Shown here: positions 39,088-47,868 of the stretch, piece by piece
Position numbering within the stretch: position 1 is the first letter of the stretch
Layout: the number at the start of each line of letters is the position of its first letter
Notes under the pieces: generated by a model
Database searches by the model: none
What the model was told of the DNA's origin: nothing
Seen by the model: the letters and a program-made list of their open reading frames with translations, nothing else
Translations under genes and position numbers: made by a program
Assembly (NCBI RefSeq): GCF_001952855.1
Contig: NZ_LPNO01000006.1
Coordinates: 135,388-199,387, forward strand
Reading direction: 5' to 3'
DNA: 64,000 nucleotides
Source of the DNA: Pseudomonas sp. ATCC PTA-122608
GTDB taxonomy: Bacteria > Pseudomonadota > Gammaproteobacteria > Pseudomonadales > Pseudomonadaceae

Positions 39088-39969
39088 GTGGCCATGCAAG
39101 CAGAACTGATTGTCGACGCCCGCAACGCAGTGGGTGAATGCCCGGTGTGGGTGCCTGAGGAAAATGCCCTGTACTGGGTGGATATTCCCAACGGCGGCCT
39201 GCAACGCTGGAGTGCCGCCAGCGGCCATGTCCATGCCTGGAAAGCCCCGCAGATGCTCGCCTGCATGGCGCGCACCCGCGCGGGCAATTGGGTCGCGGGC
39301 ATGGAAACCGGCTTTTTCCAGCTGACGCCCCACAGCGATGGCAGCCTCGACACCACGCCGTTGGCCAGCGTCGAGCACGCCCGCCCGGACATGCGCCTGA
39401 ACGATGGCCGCTGTGATCGCCAGGGCCGGTTCTGGGCCGGCAGCATGGTGCTGAATATGGGCGCGAATGCCGCCGACGGCGCACTGTACCGCTACGAAAC
39501 AGGTCAGCCCGTTCACGCCGCACTCAACGGTTTCATCACCCCCAACGGCCTGGCTTTCAGCCCCGACGGGCGCACGATGTACCTCTCGGACTCACACCCG
39601 CTGATCCAGCAGGTCTGGGCCTTCGACTACGACATCGACAGCGGCACGCCGTCCAACCGCCGGCTGTTTGTCGACATGCACCAGTTCCTCGGCCGCCCCG
39701 ATGGAGCGGCCGTCGATGCTGAAGGTTGCTACTGGATCTGCGCCAACGACGCCGGGCTGATCCACCGCTTTACCCCCGACGGTCGCCTCGACCGTTCACT
39801 GGCCATACCGGTAAAAAAGCCCACCATGTGCGCCTTCGGTGGCAGCCGCCTGGACACCTTGTTCGTCACCTCGATCCGCGACGACCACAGCCCGCACTCC
39901 CTCGCCGGCGGCGTCTTTGCCCTGAACCCTGGCGTACAGGGAATGCCCGAACCGCAGTTCATCCTCTAG
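39088..39969 (+). CDS. SMP-30/gluconolactonase-family aldarolactonase
   Basis: A 293-residue six-bladed beta-propeller lactonase. Metal-binding residues are expected in ECPVWVP (Glu), LNDGRCDRQGRFW and FITPNGLAFSPDG, and in a late Asp in SDSHPLIQQVW. By context it hydrolyses glucaro- or galactarolactone formed by Udh. The GTG at 39088 follows AAGGGA by 4 bases; an alternative ATG lies at 39094. It is in the same orientation as the TRAP transporter genes that follow. Confidence 0.88.
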   Translation: MAMQAELIVDARNAVGECPVWVPEENALYWVDIPNGGLQRWSAASGHVHAWKAPQMLACMARTRAGNWVAGMETGFFQLTPHSDGSLDTTPLASVEHARPDMRLNDGRCDRQGRFWAGSMVLNMGANAADGALYRYETGQPVHAALNGFITPNGLAFSPDGRTMYLSDSHPLIQQVWAFDYDIDSGTPSNRRLFVDMHQFLGRPDGAAVDAEGCYWICANDAGLIHRFTPDGRLDRSLAIPVKKPTMCAFGGSRLDTLFVTSIRDDHSPHSLAGGVFALNPGVQGMPEPQFIL

Positions 39970-40020
39970 CTGCATCGCTGTGCCTTGAACAAAACAATAA
40001 CAAGACTGGAGAGACACCCC

Positions 40021-40992
40021 ATGGACTTCAAACGCACCTTGCTCGCCGCTGCACTCCCGTTCGTGTTCACCCTCAGCAACACCGCCCACGCACTGGAAAT
40101 CAAGTTCGCCGACATCCACCCCGCCGGCTATCCCACCGTCGTCGCCGAAGAACAACTGGGTAAAACCCTGGTCGCCGAAAGCAACGGCGGCCTGACCTTC
40201 AAGATGTTCCCCGGCGGCGTGCTGGGCTCGGAAAAGGAAGTGGTCGAACAAGCTCAGGTCGGCGCGATCCAAATGGCCCGGGTCAGCCTCGGCATCGTCG
40301 GGCCGGTGGTGCCGGACGTGAACGTGTTCAACATGCCGTTCGTGTTCCGCGACCAGGTGCATATGCGCAAGGTCATAGACGGCGAAATCGGCGATGAAAT
40401 CCTCGCCAAAATCACCGACTCCGAATTCAACCTGGTGGCCCTGGCCTGGATGGACGGCGGCACGCGCAACATCTACACCAAGAAACCGGTGCGCAAGATC
40501 GAAGACCTCAAGGGCATGAAGATTCGCGTGCAGGGCAACCCGATCTTCATCGAAACCATCAACGCCATGGGCGGCAACGGCATTGCCATGGACACCGGCG
40601 AGATCTTCAGCGCCCTGCAGACCGGGGTGATCGACGGCGCGGAGAACAACCCGCCCACCCTGCTGGAACACAACCACTACCAGAACGCCAAGTTCTACAG
40701 CCTCACCGGCCACCTGATCCTGCCCGAGCCCATCGTGATGTCGAAAATCACCTGGAACAAGCTCACCCCCGAGCAACAGGTGCTGGTAAAAAACACCGCC
40801 AAGGCCGCGCAGATCCAGGAGCGCGAGCTGTGGGACGCCAAGTCCGCCAGCAGTGAAGCCAAGCTCAAGGCCGCCGGTGTGGAGTTCATCGACATCGACA
40901 AGAAACCGTTCTACGAGGCCACCGCTTCGATCCGCGACAAGTACGGCGCCCCATACGCCGACCTGATCAAGCGCATCGAAGCCGTCGAGTAA
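40021..40992 (+). CDS. TRAP transporter solute-binding protein DctP type
   Basis: A 323-residue periplasmic binding protein that captures the substrate for the TRAP permease. Start at ATG 40021 with TGGAGAG upstream; the signal peptide ends in AHA before LEIKFAD. The conserved Arg of DctP proteins is probably in GMKIRVQGNPIF. Uronate is the likely ligand from the neighbouring udh. Confidence 0.92.
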   Translation: MDFKRTLLAAALPFVFTLSNTAHALEIKFADIHPAGYPTVVAEEQLGKTLVAESNGGLTFKMFPGGVLGSEKEVVEQAQVGAIQMARVSLGIVGPVVPDVNVFNMPFVFRDQVHMRKVIDGEIGDEILAKITDSEFNLVALAWMDGGTRNIYTKKPVRKIEDLKGMKIRVQGNPIFIETINAMGGNGIAMDTGEIFSALQTGVIDGAENNPPTLLEHNHYQNAKFYSLTGHLILPEPIVMSKITWNKLTPEQQVLVKNTAKAAQIQERELWDAKSASSEAKLKAAGVEFIDIDKKPFYEATASIRDKYGAPYADLIKRIEAVE

Positions 40993-41059
40993 ACCACCCG
41001 CCTCTCATAGAAAAGGCCCGGCGCGGTCGATATCGATGCGCCCGGTCACGGTGAACGCC

Positions 41060-41587
41060 ATGAAGAATTTACTGCTGCGCATCAACGACCGCATTTACAT
41101 GAGCTGCATCTGGGTCGCCGGCCTCGCCGTTCTCGGCGTCGCGCTGATCATCCCCTGGGGCATCTTCGCCCGCTACATTCTAGGCACCGGTTCCAGCTGG
41201 CCGGAGCCCACCGCCATCCTGTTGATGCTGGTGTTCACCTTTGTCGGCGCCGCCGCCAGTTACCGCGCCGGGGCGCATATGTCGGTGGCCATGGTCACCG
41301 ACCGCCTGCCACCTGACCAGCGCCAAATCGTCGGTATCATTTCGCAATTGCTGATGGGCACCATCTGCCTGTTCATGACGATCTGGGGCAGCAAATTGTG
41401 CCTGTCCACCTGGAACCAGTTCATGAGCGCCATGCCGACCTTGCGGGTGGGCATCACCTACATGCCGATCCCGATTGGCGGCTTGCTGACGCTGATTTTT
41501 GTGCTGGAAAAACTCCTGCTGGGTGACCAGAGCAACCGTCGGGTCGTGCGCTTCGACCTGGTTGAAGAAAGTGAAGGGGCTGCCTGA
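41060..41587 (+). CDS. TRAP transporter small permease DctQ
   Basis: A 175-residue inner-membrane protein with four transmembrane segments (first VAGLAVLGVALIIPWGIFAR, with GSSWPEP before the second). Start chosen at ATG 41060; an upstream ATG at 41036 would add 8 residues. Its stop TGA directly precedes the dctM ATG. Confidence 0.9.
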   Translation: MKNLLLRINDRIYMSCIWVAGLAVLGVALIIPWGIFARYILGTGSSWPEPTAILLMLVFTFVGAAASYRAGAHMSVAMVTDRLPPDQRQIVGIISQLLMGTICLFMTIWGSKLCLSTWNQFMSAMPTLRVGITYMPIPIGGLLTLIFVLEKLLLGDQSNRRVVRFDLVEESEGAA

Positions 41588-42868
41588 ATGGACGCATTGA
41601 TTCTGTTGGGCAGCTTTATCGCCTTGATCCTGATTGGCATGCCGGTGGCTTACGCCCTGGGGCTTTCTGCGCTGATCGGCGCGTGGTGGATCGACATTCC
41701 GTTCCAGGCCCTGATGATTCAGGTGGCTGGCGGGGTGAACAAGTTTTCGTTGATGGCGATTCCGTTCTTTGTACTGGCCGGGGCGATCATGGCCGAGGGC
41801 GGCATGTCCCGCCGGCTGGTGGCGTTTGCCGGGGTGCTGGTGGGCTTTGTACGCGGCGGCTTGTCCCTGGTGAACATCATGGCCTCGACGTTTTTTGGGG
41901 CGATCTCCGGCTCGTCGGTGGCTGATACGGCCTCCGTCGGTTCGGTGCTGATTCCGGAAATGGAACGCCAGGGCTATCCCCGTGAGTTCGCCACCGCCGT
42001 CACCGTGAGCGGCTCGGTGCAGGCCTTGCTGACGCCTCCCAGCCACAACTCGGTGCTCTACTCCCTGGCGGCCGGCGGTACCGTATCCATCGCCTCGCTG
42101 TTCATGGCCGGCGTGGTCCCGGGCCTGCTGATGAGCGCGTGCCTGATGGTGCTGTGCCTGATCTTCGCGAAAAAGCGCAACTACCCCAAAGGCGAAGTGA
42201 TTCCCCTGAAACAGGCACTGAAAATCTGCGCCGACGCCCTGTGGGGCTTGATGGCCATGGTGATCATTCTTGGCGGGATTCTGTCGGGTATCTTCACCGC
42301 TACCGAGTCGGCGGCGATTGCCGTGTTGTGGGCATTCTTCGTGACCATGTTCATCTACCGCGACTACAAATGGAGCGAGTTGCCCAAGCTGATGCACCGC
42401 ACGGTGCGCACCATTTCCATCGTGATGATCCTGATCGCGTTCGCCGCCAGCTTCGGCTACATCATGACCCTGATGCAGATCCCGGCGAAGATCACCACGA
42501 TGTTCCTGACCCTGTCGGACAACCGCTATGTGATCCTGATGTGCATCAACGCCATGTTGCTGTTGCTGGGCACGGTGATGGACATGGCGCCGCTGATTTT
42601 GATCCTCACGCCGATCCTGTTGCCGGTCGTGCTGGGCATCGGCGTCGACCCGGTGCACTTCGGCATGATCATGCTGGTGAACCTCGGGATCGGCCTGATC
42701 ACCCCGCCCGTGGGCGCGGTGCTGTTTGTGGGGGCGGCGGTGGGCAAGGTCAGCATTGAGAAGACCGTGAAGGCGCTGCTGCCGTTTTATGGCGTACTGT
42801 TTCTGGTGCTGATGGCTGTGACCTACATTCCGGCGTTGTCGTTGTGGTTGCCGGGGTTGGTGCTATAA
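41588..42868 (+). CDS. TRAP transporter large permease DctM
   Basis: A 426-residue permease with about 12 transmembrane segments, the Na+-coupled channel part of the TRAP system. Typical segments include SGSSVADTASVGSVLIPEM and the TPPSHNS motif, with GLITPPVGAVLF near the C-terminus. It starts immediately after the dctQ stop. The last 40 codons favour G/T third bases. A REP cluster follows. Confidence 0.94.
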   Translation: MDALILLGSFIALILIGMPVAYALGLSALIGAWWIDIPFQALMIQVAGGVNKFSLMAIPFFVLAGAIMAEGGMSRRLVAFAGVLVGFVRGGLSLVNIMASTFFGAISGSSVADTASVGSVLIPEMERQGYPREFATAVTVSGSVQALLTPPSHNSVLYSLAAGGTVSIASLFMAGVVPGLLMSACLMVLCLIFAKKRNYPKGEVIPLKQALKICADALWGLMAMVIILGGILSGIFTATESAAIAVLWAFFVTMFIYRDYKWSELPKLMHRTVRTISIVMILIAFAASFGYIMTLMQIPAKITTMFLTLSDNRYVILMCINAMLLLLGTVMDMAPLILILTPILLPVVLGIGVDPVHFGMIMLVNLGIGLITPPVGAVLFVGAAVGKVSIEKTVKALLPFYGVLFLVLMAVTYIPALSLWLPGLVL

Positions 42869-42883
42869 GCCCCACACTGTGTG

Positions 42884-43000
42884 TAGCGAGGGAGCTGTTG
42901 TGGCGAGGGAGCTTGCTCCCGCTGGAGTGCGAAGCGCTCCCGCTTTTTTGGGGCCGCTACGCAGCCCAGCGGGAGCAAGCTCCCTCGCCCCCTGCCACAG
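42884..43000. repeat. REP cluster, GAGGGAGCTTGCTCCC type, inverted copy
   Basis: An inverted pair around GCGAGGGAGCTTGCTCCCGC (42903 onward) and its complement ending near 42990. The inner spacer, read on the minus strand, is nearly the same as that of the cluster at 38014-38098. Confidence 0.9.
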
Positions 43001-43034
43001 AAGCATTCATCATCCAATAGGTCTGCTGACACTC

Positions 43035-43863
43035 ATGATGCTTGAACTCGAAGACAACCTCACCCACCTGACGCTGGCACCAGCGTTGGGTGGCAGCCTC
43101 GTCAACTGGACCGTGCGCAGCAGCGGCCAGCCCTTGCTGCGCCACACCGATCAACAGGCGTTGGCCAGCGGCCTACCGGGCAAGCTGGGGTGTTTCCCAC
43201 TGGCGCCCTGGTCGAATCGGATTGCCGAGGGTGGCTTTGATAACCCGTCTGGGTGGTTGGCACTCGAACCCAACAGCCCGGCAGCAGGCGTGGCACGTGG
43301 TCAGGCAGTCGGTGGATGAGGTGGTGCTGCAACTGGACTGCAGCACACCCTTTGCGTATCGCGCCGAGCAGCGGGTTCAGTTGAAAGACGGCAGGTTGAG
43401 CATCACGTTGCGCGTCACCCATCTGGCGGAAAAAGCGGCGTGGCATGGGCTGGGATTGCATCCGTATCTGCCCCGCAGGCCCGGCACACAATTGCAGGCC
43501 AAGGCTGGGCAGGTGTGGATGAGTGATGCATCGAAATTACCTACGGGGCTGGCTGCCGTACCCGTCGAGTGGGATTTCCAGCAGCTCAAATCGTTGCCCG
43601 AGACGCTGGTGGATAACGGTTTTTGCCAATGGGACGGGCGCTGCGTCATCCAGCAGCCAGACCTGGGTTATACCCTGGAATGCCAGGCCACCGGCAGCGA
43701 CTACTACCTGCTGTACTGCCCGCCGGGGCTGGACTTTTTCTGCTTCGAGCCGGTGAGTCATCCGGTGAATGCCCATCACCTGCCGGGCAGGCCGGGGCTA
43801 AAGATGCTAGAGCAAAGCGAATCAGCCGAACTCGGCTTCAGCCTGCAATACAACCCCCTCTAG
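43035..43863 (+). pseudogene. aldose 1-epimerase, frameshifted by a small deletion
   Basis: Two frames together encode one galactose-mutarotase-like protein. The first (43035 to about 43280) reads through FPLAPWSNRIAEGGFDNPSG to ALEPNSP. The second continues from about 43282 with QQAWHVVRQSVDEVVLQL to the C-terminus SLQYNPL. Related enzymes have a segment like LPIHGSAW between these, with the catalytic His. It is missing here: about 23-26 bases seem deleted, shifting the frame. The first frame stops at 43317-43319. The gene lies at the end of the uronate locus, where it would interconvert sugar anomers. A sequencing error is unlikely because a whole motif is gone. Confidence 0.8.
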
Positions 43864-43875
43864 CAACACAAAACC

Positions 43876-43970
43876 AATGTGGGAGCGGGCTTGCTCGCGA
43901 ATGCGGTGGATCAGTCAACCCATCTGCGACTGACACTCCGCATTCGCGAGCAAGCCTGCTCCCACATTTT
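43876..43970. repeat. REPIN, GTGGGAGCGGGC type
   Basis: Inverted units starting AATGTGGGAGCGGGC and ending GCCTGCTCCCACATT, with one C-to-T change in the right unit. It lies between the epimerase pseudogene and the convergent EmrA-like gene. Confidence 0.92.
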
Positions 43971-43985
43971 GATCTCCATTGTGTC

Positions 43986-45131
43986 TTAGGGTGGGGTGTT
44001 TTTCAGGCGCCCCGCCGTGTCGATACTCACCACCACCGACAACCCCGGCCGCAGCCGCTCACTCTGCTCCTGCCCCGGGTCGACGGTGATCCGCACCGGC
44101 ACCCGCTGGGCGATCTTCACAAAGTTGCCAGTGGCGTTATCCGCCTGCAACAGGCTGAACTCCGAGCCGGTCGCAGGTGAAATACGCTGCACCGTGCCGT
44201 GAAACTTGCGATGGTCCAGGGCATCCACAGTGAAGGTCACCGGCTGGCCAACCTGCACGTTGTCCATCTGGGTTTCCTTCATGTTGGCAATCACCCACAG
44301 CTGGTTCGGCACCAGCGCCATCAACTGCGCACCGCTGTTGACGTAGGCTCCGAGGCGCACGCCAATCTGCCCCAGTTGCCCGTCACGCGGGGCGATGATG
44401 CGGGTGTTCGACAGGTCGATACGTGCCAGCTCCACCGCCGCATCGGCATTGGCCACCGCCGCCTCCAACGAACCGCGATTGACGATTACCGTCTGCAAAT
44501 CCTGCCGGGCGATTTCCAGGCTGGCTTGAGCCTGGGCCACGGCTGCGATGGTTTGCGCATTGGCCGCACGGGTCACGTCCAGCTCACGCTTGGACACCGA
44601 ACCGTCGCTGATCAACTCTTCGTTGCGGCGCAGGTCAGCGGTGCTCTTGCGCGCCTGGGCCTGGCTGTCAGCCAAGGCAGCCTGACGCAGCTTGATGGTC
44701 GCCTCGGCACTGTTGCGTTGCTGCACCACATTGGCCAGGGACGCCTGCTGCACCGCCAGTTGCGCCAGGGCTTGGTCGAGGCGCTGCTTGTAGATGCGGT
44801 CATCGAGGCGCACCAGCAAATCCCCGGCCTTGACGTACTGGAAGTCCGTCACCGGCACTTCATACACGTAGCCGCTGAGCTGTGGCCCGATGATCGTCAC
44901 CTGGCCACGCACCAGGGCGTTCTCGGTGGTTTCCACGGCGCTGCTGAAGGGCGGCAACTGCCAGGCGTAGAGCACGATCAGCACGCCGATAATCGCAATT
45001 GCGGCAAAGCCCATGGAGGAGATGATGCGCACCCGCAAGGAGCGCGGTTCGGTAGCCGGCATGCTCGGCGGTGCGGTGCCTTCCGGCGTGGAAGCGATGG
45101 CGTTGGTGGTGGTCGTCGTCGGTTCGGTCAT
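43986..45131 (-). CDS. EmrA/HlyD-type efflux adaptor
   Basis: A 381-residue membrane fusion protein. One transmembrane segment at about residues 40-60 (GFAAIAIIGVLIVLYAWQL) anchors it, followed by lipoyl halves (IGPQLSGYVYEVPV; IIAPRDGQLGQIGVRLG) around a long coiled-coil. It partners the DHA2 MFS pump encoded just upstream on the minus strand, whose stop overlaps its ATG by 4 bases (ATGA). Confidence 0.92.
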   Translation of the reverse strand: MTEPTTTTTNAIASTPEGTAPPSMPATEPRSLRVRIISSMGFAAIAIIGVLIVLYAWQLPPFSSAVETTENALVRGQVTIIGPQLSGYVYEVPVTDFQYVKAGDLLVRLDDRIYKQRLDQALAQLAVQQASLANVVQQRNSAEATIKLRQAALADSQAQARKSTADLRRNEELISDGSVSKRELDVTRAANAQTIAAVAQAQASLEIARQDLQTVIVNRGSLEAAVANADAAVELARIDLSNTRIIAPRDGQLGQIGVRLGAYVNSGAQLMALVPNQLWVIANMKETQMDNVQVGQPVTFTVDALDHRKFHGTVQRISPATGSEFSLLQADNATGNFVKIAQRVPVRITVDPGQEQSERLRPGLSVVVSIDTAGRLKNTPP

Positions 45132-46786
45132 GAAGAAAGTGCGCCGCTGGGTTGAACGGGAGGCGCTGCACTGGCGGCAGCTTTAGTGGTACTTATCAGC
45201 CAGAGGCTGCGGATAAAAATCCAGATCATGGTGAGTATGGCGATGATCGCAATCAGCATGAACACATCGTTATAGGCCATCACATTCGCCTCACGGGTGG
45301 CCGCGGTGGCCAGGCTGCGAATGCCCATCAGGTTACGCAACTCGGGGTCGGCGATCACCCCGCCATAGGCCGAGCCGCCACTGGCCACCCGCGCCGCCAC
45401 ACGCGGGTCGAGCAAGGTCAGGTGTTCGACGATCATGCTGGAATGAAATTTCTCCCGCACGATCTGGAACGTGCCCAGCAACGCCGCGCCAATCAGCCCG
45501 CCGAGGTTCTGGCAGATCCCGAACAGCACCGAGAAACTCACCAGGTTCCTGGGGTTGGTCAGCACGTTTTTCGTGCCTAAAACCATGGTCGGCCCAAGAA
45601 AGAACGTGCCGCCAAAGCCTAGCAGGAACTGGCTGACGTACATGTTTTGCGGGCGCGTGAGGTTGCTGGAAAAACTGTCCATCACTGAACCCGTGGCCAT
45701 GAAGGCCAGGGAGATGATCAAGGGCATCAGCAAATGCGAGGGGTTGATGGTCAGCGCGCTGGTGGCCAGGCCGGCAATCGCCCCCGCCAGCATCACCCAA
45801 TACAGCGTGCGCATCTGTTCGTTGCTCATGTTCAGCATTTGCATGAAGCCGACGGCGCCGGTGGACTGCTCCGAAAGCACCATGCGAATCAGGACCACCG
45901 CCAGCGCCAGGCGAATCATCACCCCGCTGCCCAGCCAGCGGGTCATCAGCAACGGGTTGGAGCGGTTATGTTCGATGGCCAGGCCGGCCATGATCAGCAC
46001 CAGTGAGCAGGCCGACGCCACGCCGATCCACGGCGCTTCTAGCCACCAGTCGATACGGCCCAGGGACAGTACCGCGCAGAGCAAGGCGACGCCGGTGGCG
46101 AGGATGGCGAAGGTGAGGAAGTCGAGTTTTTCGAAGGTCTTGAAGCGGTCACCCGGGGGCAGCTTGAGCAGGAATACGCAGCCCAGGCAGGTCAGCGCCA
46201 TGCCCAGTTCGAACAGGTACAGGCCACGCCATTCGGCGATTTGCAGCAGGTCTTCGGAAAACAATCGGGCCAGGGGTAATGCCAGTTGCGCAGTGCCGAG
46301 GCCGAGCACCAGGGCTTTCATCCGCCATTTTGCGGGGAAGGCCTGGATCATGTAGTACAGGCCCAGGGAGCTGAGGGCGGCGCCGACCATGCCGTGGGCG
46401 GCGCGTACGGCGATGGCCGAGCTGAGGTCGTTGACGAACAGGTGGCCGAAGGTGACCAGGGCGTAGAGCACCAGGAACACTTCGGTGAACGCACGCAGGC
46501 CGAACTGCTGGCGGAATTTTACCAGCAGCAGGTTCATTGAGACGTTGGTCATGACGTAGGCGGCGGGGAGCCAGGCCATCTCGGCCGTCGTGGCGCCCAG
46601 GGCACCCTGGAGGTACACAAGGTTGGCGATCACCAGCGAGTTGCCGAGGCCACCGGTGATTGCCACGAGCACGCCGACGAGGGCGTAGGCCCAGCGTTTG
46701 CGGGTGGAATGCAGCGGCGTCGACGGCGAGCCCGGCAGGCTCGGGCGTTCGTGGGGCTGCCAGGTGTGGGGGGTGTATTTGTCCAT
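45128..46786 (-). CDS. MFS efflux pump, DHA2/EmrB-like
   Basis: A 552-residue major facilitator with 14 predicted transmembrane segments. The segment TTAEMAWLPAAYVMTNVSMN is typical of DHA2 exporters. With the adaptor it would export drugs or toxic organic acids in an EmrAB-like complex. No outer membrane component is encoded next to it. No linked regulator is seen; the upstream region is repeat DNA. Confidence 0.9.
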   Translation of the reverse strand: MDKYTPHTWQPHERPSLPGSPSTPLHSTRKRWAYALVGVLVAITGGLGNSLVIANLVYLQGALGATTAEMAWLPAAYVMTNVSMNLLLVKFRQQFGLRAFTEVFLVLYALVTFGHLFVNDLSSAIAVRAAHGMVGAALSSLGLYYMIQAFPAKWRMKALVLGLGTAQLALPLARLFSEDLLQIAEWRGLYLFELGMALTCLGCVFLLKLPPGDRFKTFEKLDFLTFAILATGVALLCAVLSLGRIDWWLEAPWIGVASACSLVLIMAGLAIEHNRSNPLLMTRWLGSGVMIRLALAVVLIRMVLSEQSTGAVGFMQMLNMSNEQMRTLYWVMLAGAIAGLATSALTINPSHLLMPLIISLAFMATGSVMDSFSSNLTRPQNMYVSQFLLGFGGTFFLGPTMVLGTKNVLTNPRNLVSFSVLFGICQNLGGLIGAALLGTFQIVREKFHSSMIVEHLTLLDPRVAARVASGGSAYGGVIADPELRNLMGIRSLATAATREANVMAYNDVFMLIAIIAILTMIWIFIRSLWLISTTKAAASAAPPVQPSGALSS

Positions 46787-46946
46787 TCAGTGGCCTTGAT
46801 GACCGGCGTTTGGGGCCGGTGGAACGGTTACTCAGGGAGTAGTAAACCTGAGTGGAGTTCAACTTGCCATCTTGGGAGGGGTTTGGGCGGTTGGGGGTGT
46901 ATATCCGTTGCTGCGGTCAGGGCCGCTATTGGTTCCGCTCTTACAG

Positions 46947-47101
46947 CCAGCCCTTTCAAGGTCTTTGGAAAAAGCCTCAAAACATGATCATTTTTTGACC
47001 AAAAGAGATGTTGACTGAACCAAATTCAACTCGTTTTTTTCTTAATTTCAGCCTGGAATAGGCGTAGGACGCGATTTAGGCAAAGACCTTGAAAGGGCTG
47101 G
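46947..47101. mobile_element. 155-bp MITE-like element with 21-bp perfect terminal inverted repeats
   Basis: The ends CCAGCCCTTTCAAGGTCTTT (46947 onward) and the exact complement at 47081-47101 match over 21 of 21 bases. The element is flanked by a direct 9-base repeat CTCTTACAG (46938-46946 and 47102-47110). The interior is AT-rich and has no frame. The right arm of the surrounding inverted repeat carries the unoccupied site, CTGTAAGAG within 47811-47824, so this is an insertion into the left arm. The transposase that moved it is not in the window. Confidence 0.85.
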
Positions 47102-47420
47102 CTCTTACAGCGGCTCACTTTTGAAAAGCGCAAAAGTAAGCAAAACGCTCTTGCCCCACCACTCGGCACCTCGCTTGGGCTCGGTGTGCCCTCACTCCGG
47201 CTTTGGAGCGTGGGCCGCCGCGATGGGCCATCCTTGGCCCAGCGCGGCTAACCCGGCGTCCTGCCGGGTTACCCACGCTCCAAAGCCTGCGTTCGGCCAG
47301 CGTGGTTTAACGGGGCGCCTAAGATCAAGATCAACAGCAGATCAAGGGCACAGCGGCCTACAGGCCGGCTTGAGTGTGGTGAAGCAACAGCAACAGCAAG
47401 ATCAGAAGCGGGCACGGTCC

Positions 47421-47524
47421 AAATGTGGGAGCGGGCTTGCTCGCGAAGGTCGTTAACGATGACGCTGGCATTCTGAATGAACGCGGCGACCTCAGGTTTT
47501 TCGCGAGCACGCTCGCTCCTACAG
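47421..47524. repeat. mosaic REPIN in the centre of the long inverted repeat
   Basis: The left unit is of the GTGGGAGCGGGC type and the right unit is a variant of the GTAGGAGCGAGC type (GCGAGCACGCTCGCTCC). All other pairs in the window use the same type on both sides. Confidence 0.88.
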
Positions 47525-47868
47525 AAAAGCAGCTTTGCTTTCGCTCTTAACACTCAAGCCGGCCGGTAGGCCGCTGTGCTCTTGCTTTTGATCTGCTTTT
47601 GATCTGACTGCCCCATTCAGCCCGAGGCCGAACGCAGGTATTGCGGAGCGGGTAAACCGGCAGGACGCCGGTTTAGCCGCGCCGGGCCATGGATGGCCCG
47701 TCGCGGCGGCCCGCGGAGCAATGCCGGAGTGAGGGAACGCCGAGCCTAGGCGAGGCGCCGACAGGCGGGGCAGAGCGTTTTGGTTACTTTTGCGCTTTTC
47801 AAAAGTGACCCGCTGTAAGAGCGGAACCATAGGCGGCCGTTACCTAAATAACGGATATGCCCCCCCCC

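Larger units (their letters stand above)
46895..47866. repeat. long inverted repeat element with 318-bp arms
   Basis: The left arm (46895-47378) and right arm (47551-47866) are inverted imperfect copies of one another, from ATATCCGTT at the outer ends to GGCTTGAGTGT at the inner ends. Removing a 164-base insertion from the left arm leaves 320 bases against 316. Each arm also holds a smaller palindrome (CCGGCAGGACGCCGG). The 172-base centre contains a mosaic REPIN. Short frames in the arms encode similar peptides on opposite strands but look non-coding. The element fills the whole gap between the MFS and DASS genes. Confidence 0.85.

Noticed and set aside
43035..43319. A truncated but functional short epimerase protein
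   Set aside because: The fragment ends before the catalytic region and the remaining two thirds continue in another frame, so it is best treated as a broken gene.
47121..47456. A 111-codon plus-strand frame and its counterpart 47519-47830 on the minus strand
   Set aside because: Both lie in the arms of the long inverted repeat and encode similar low-complexity peptides because the arms are copies; no ribosome site or conserved domain.
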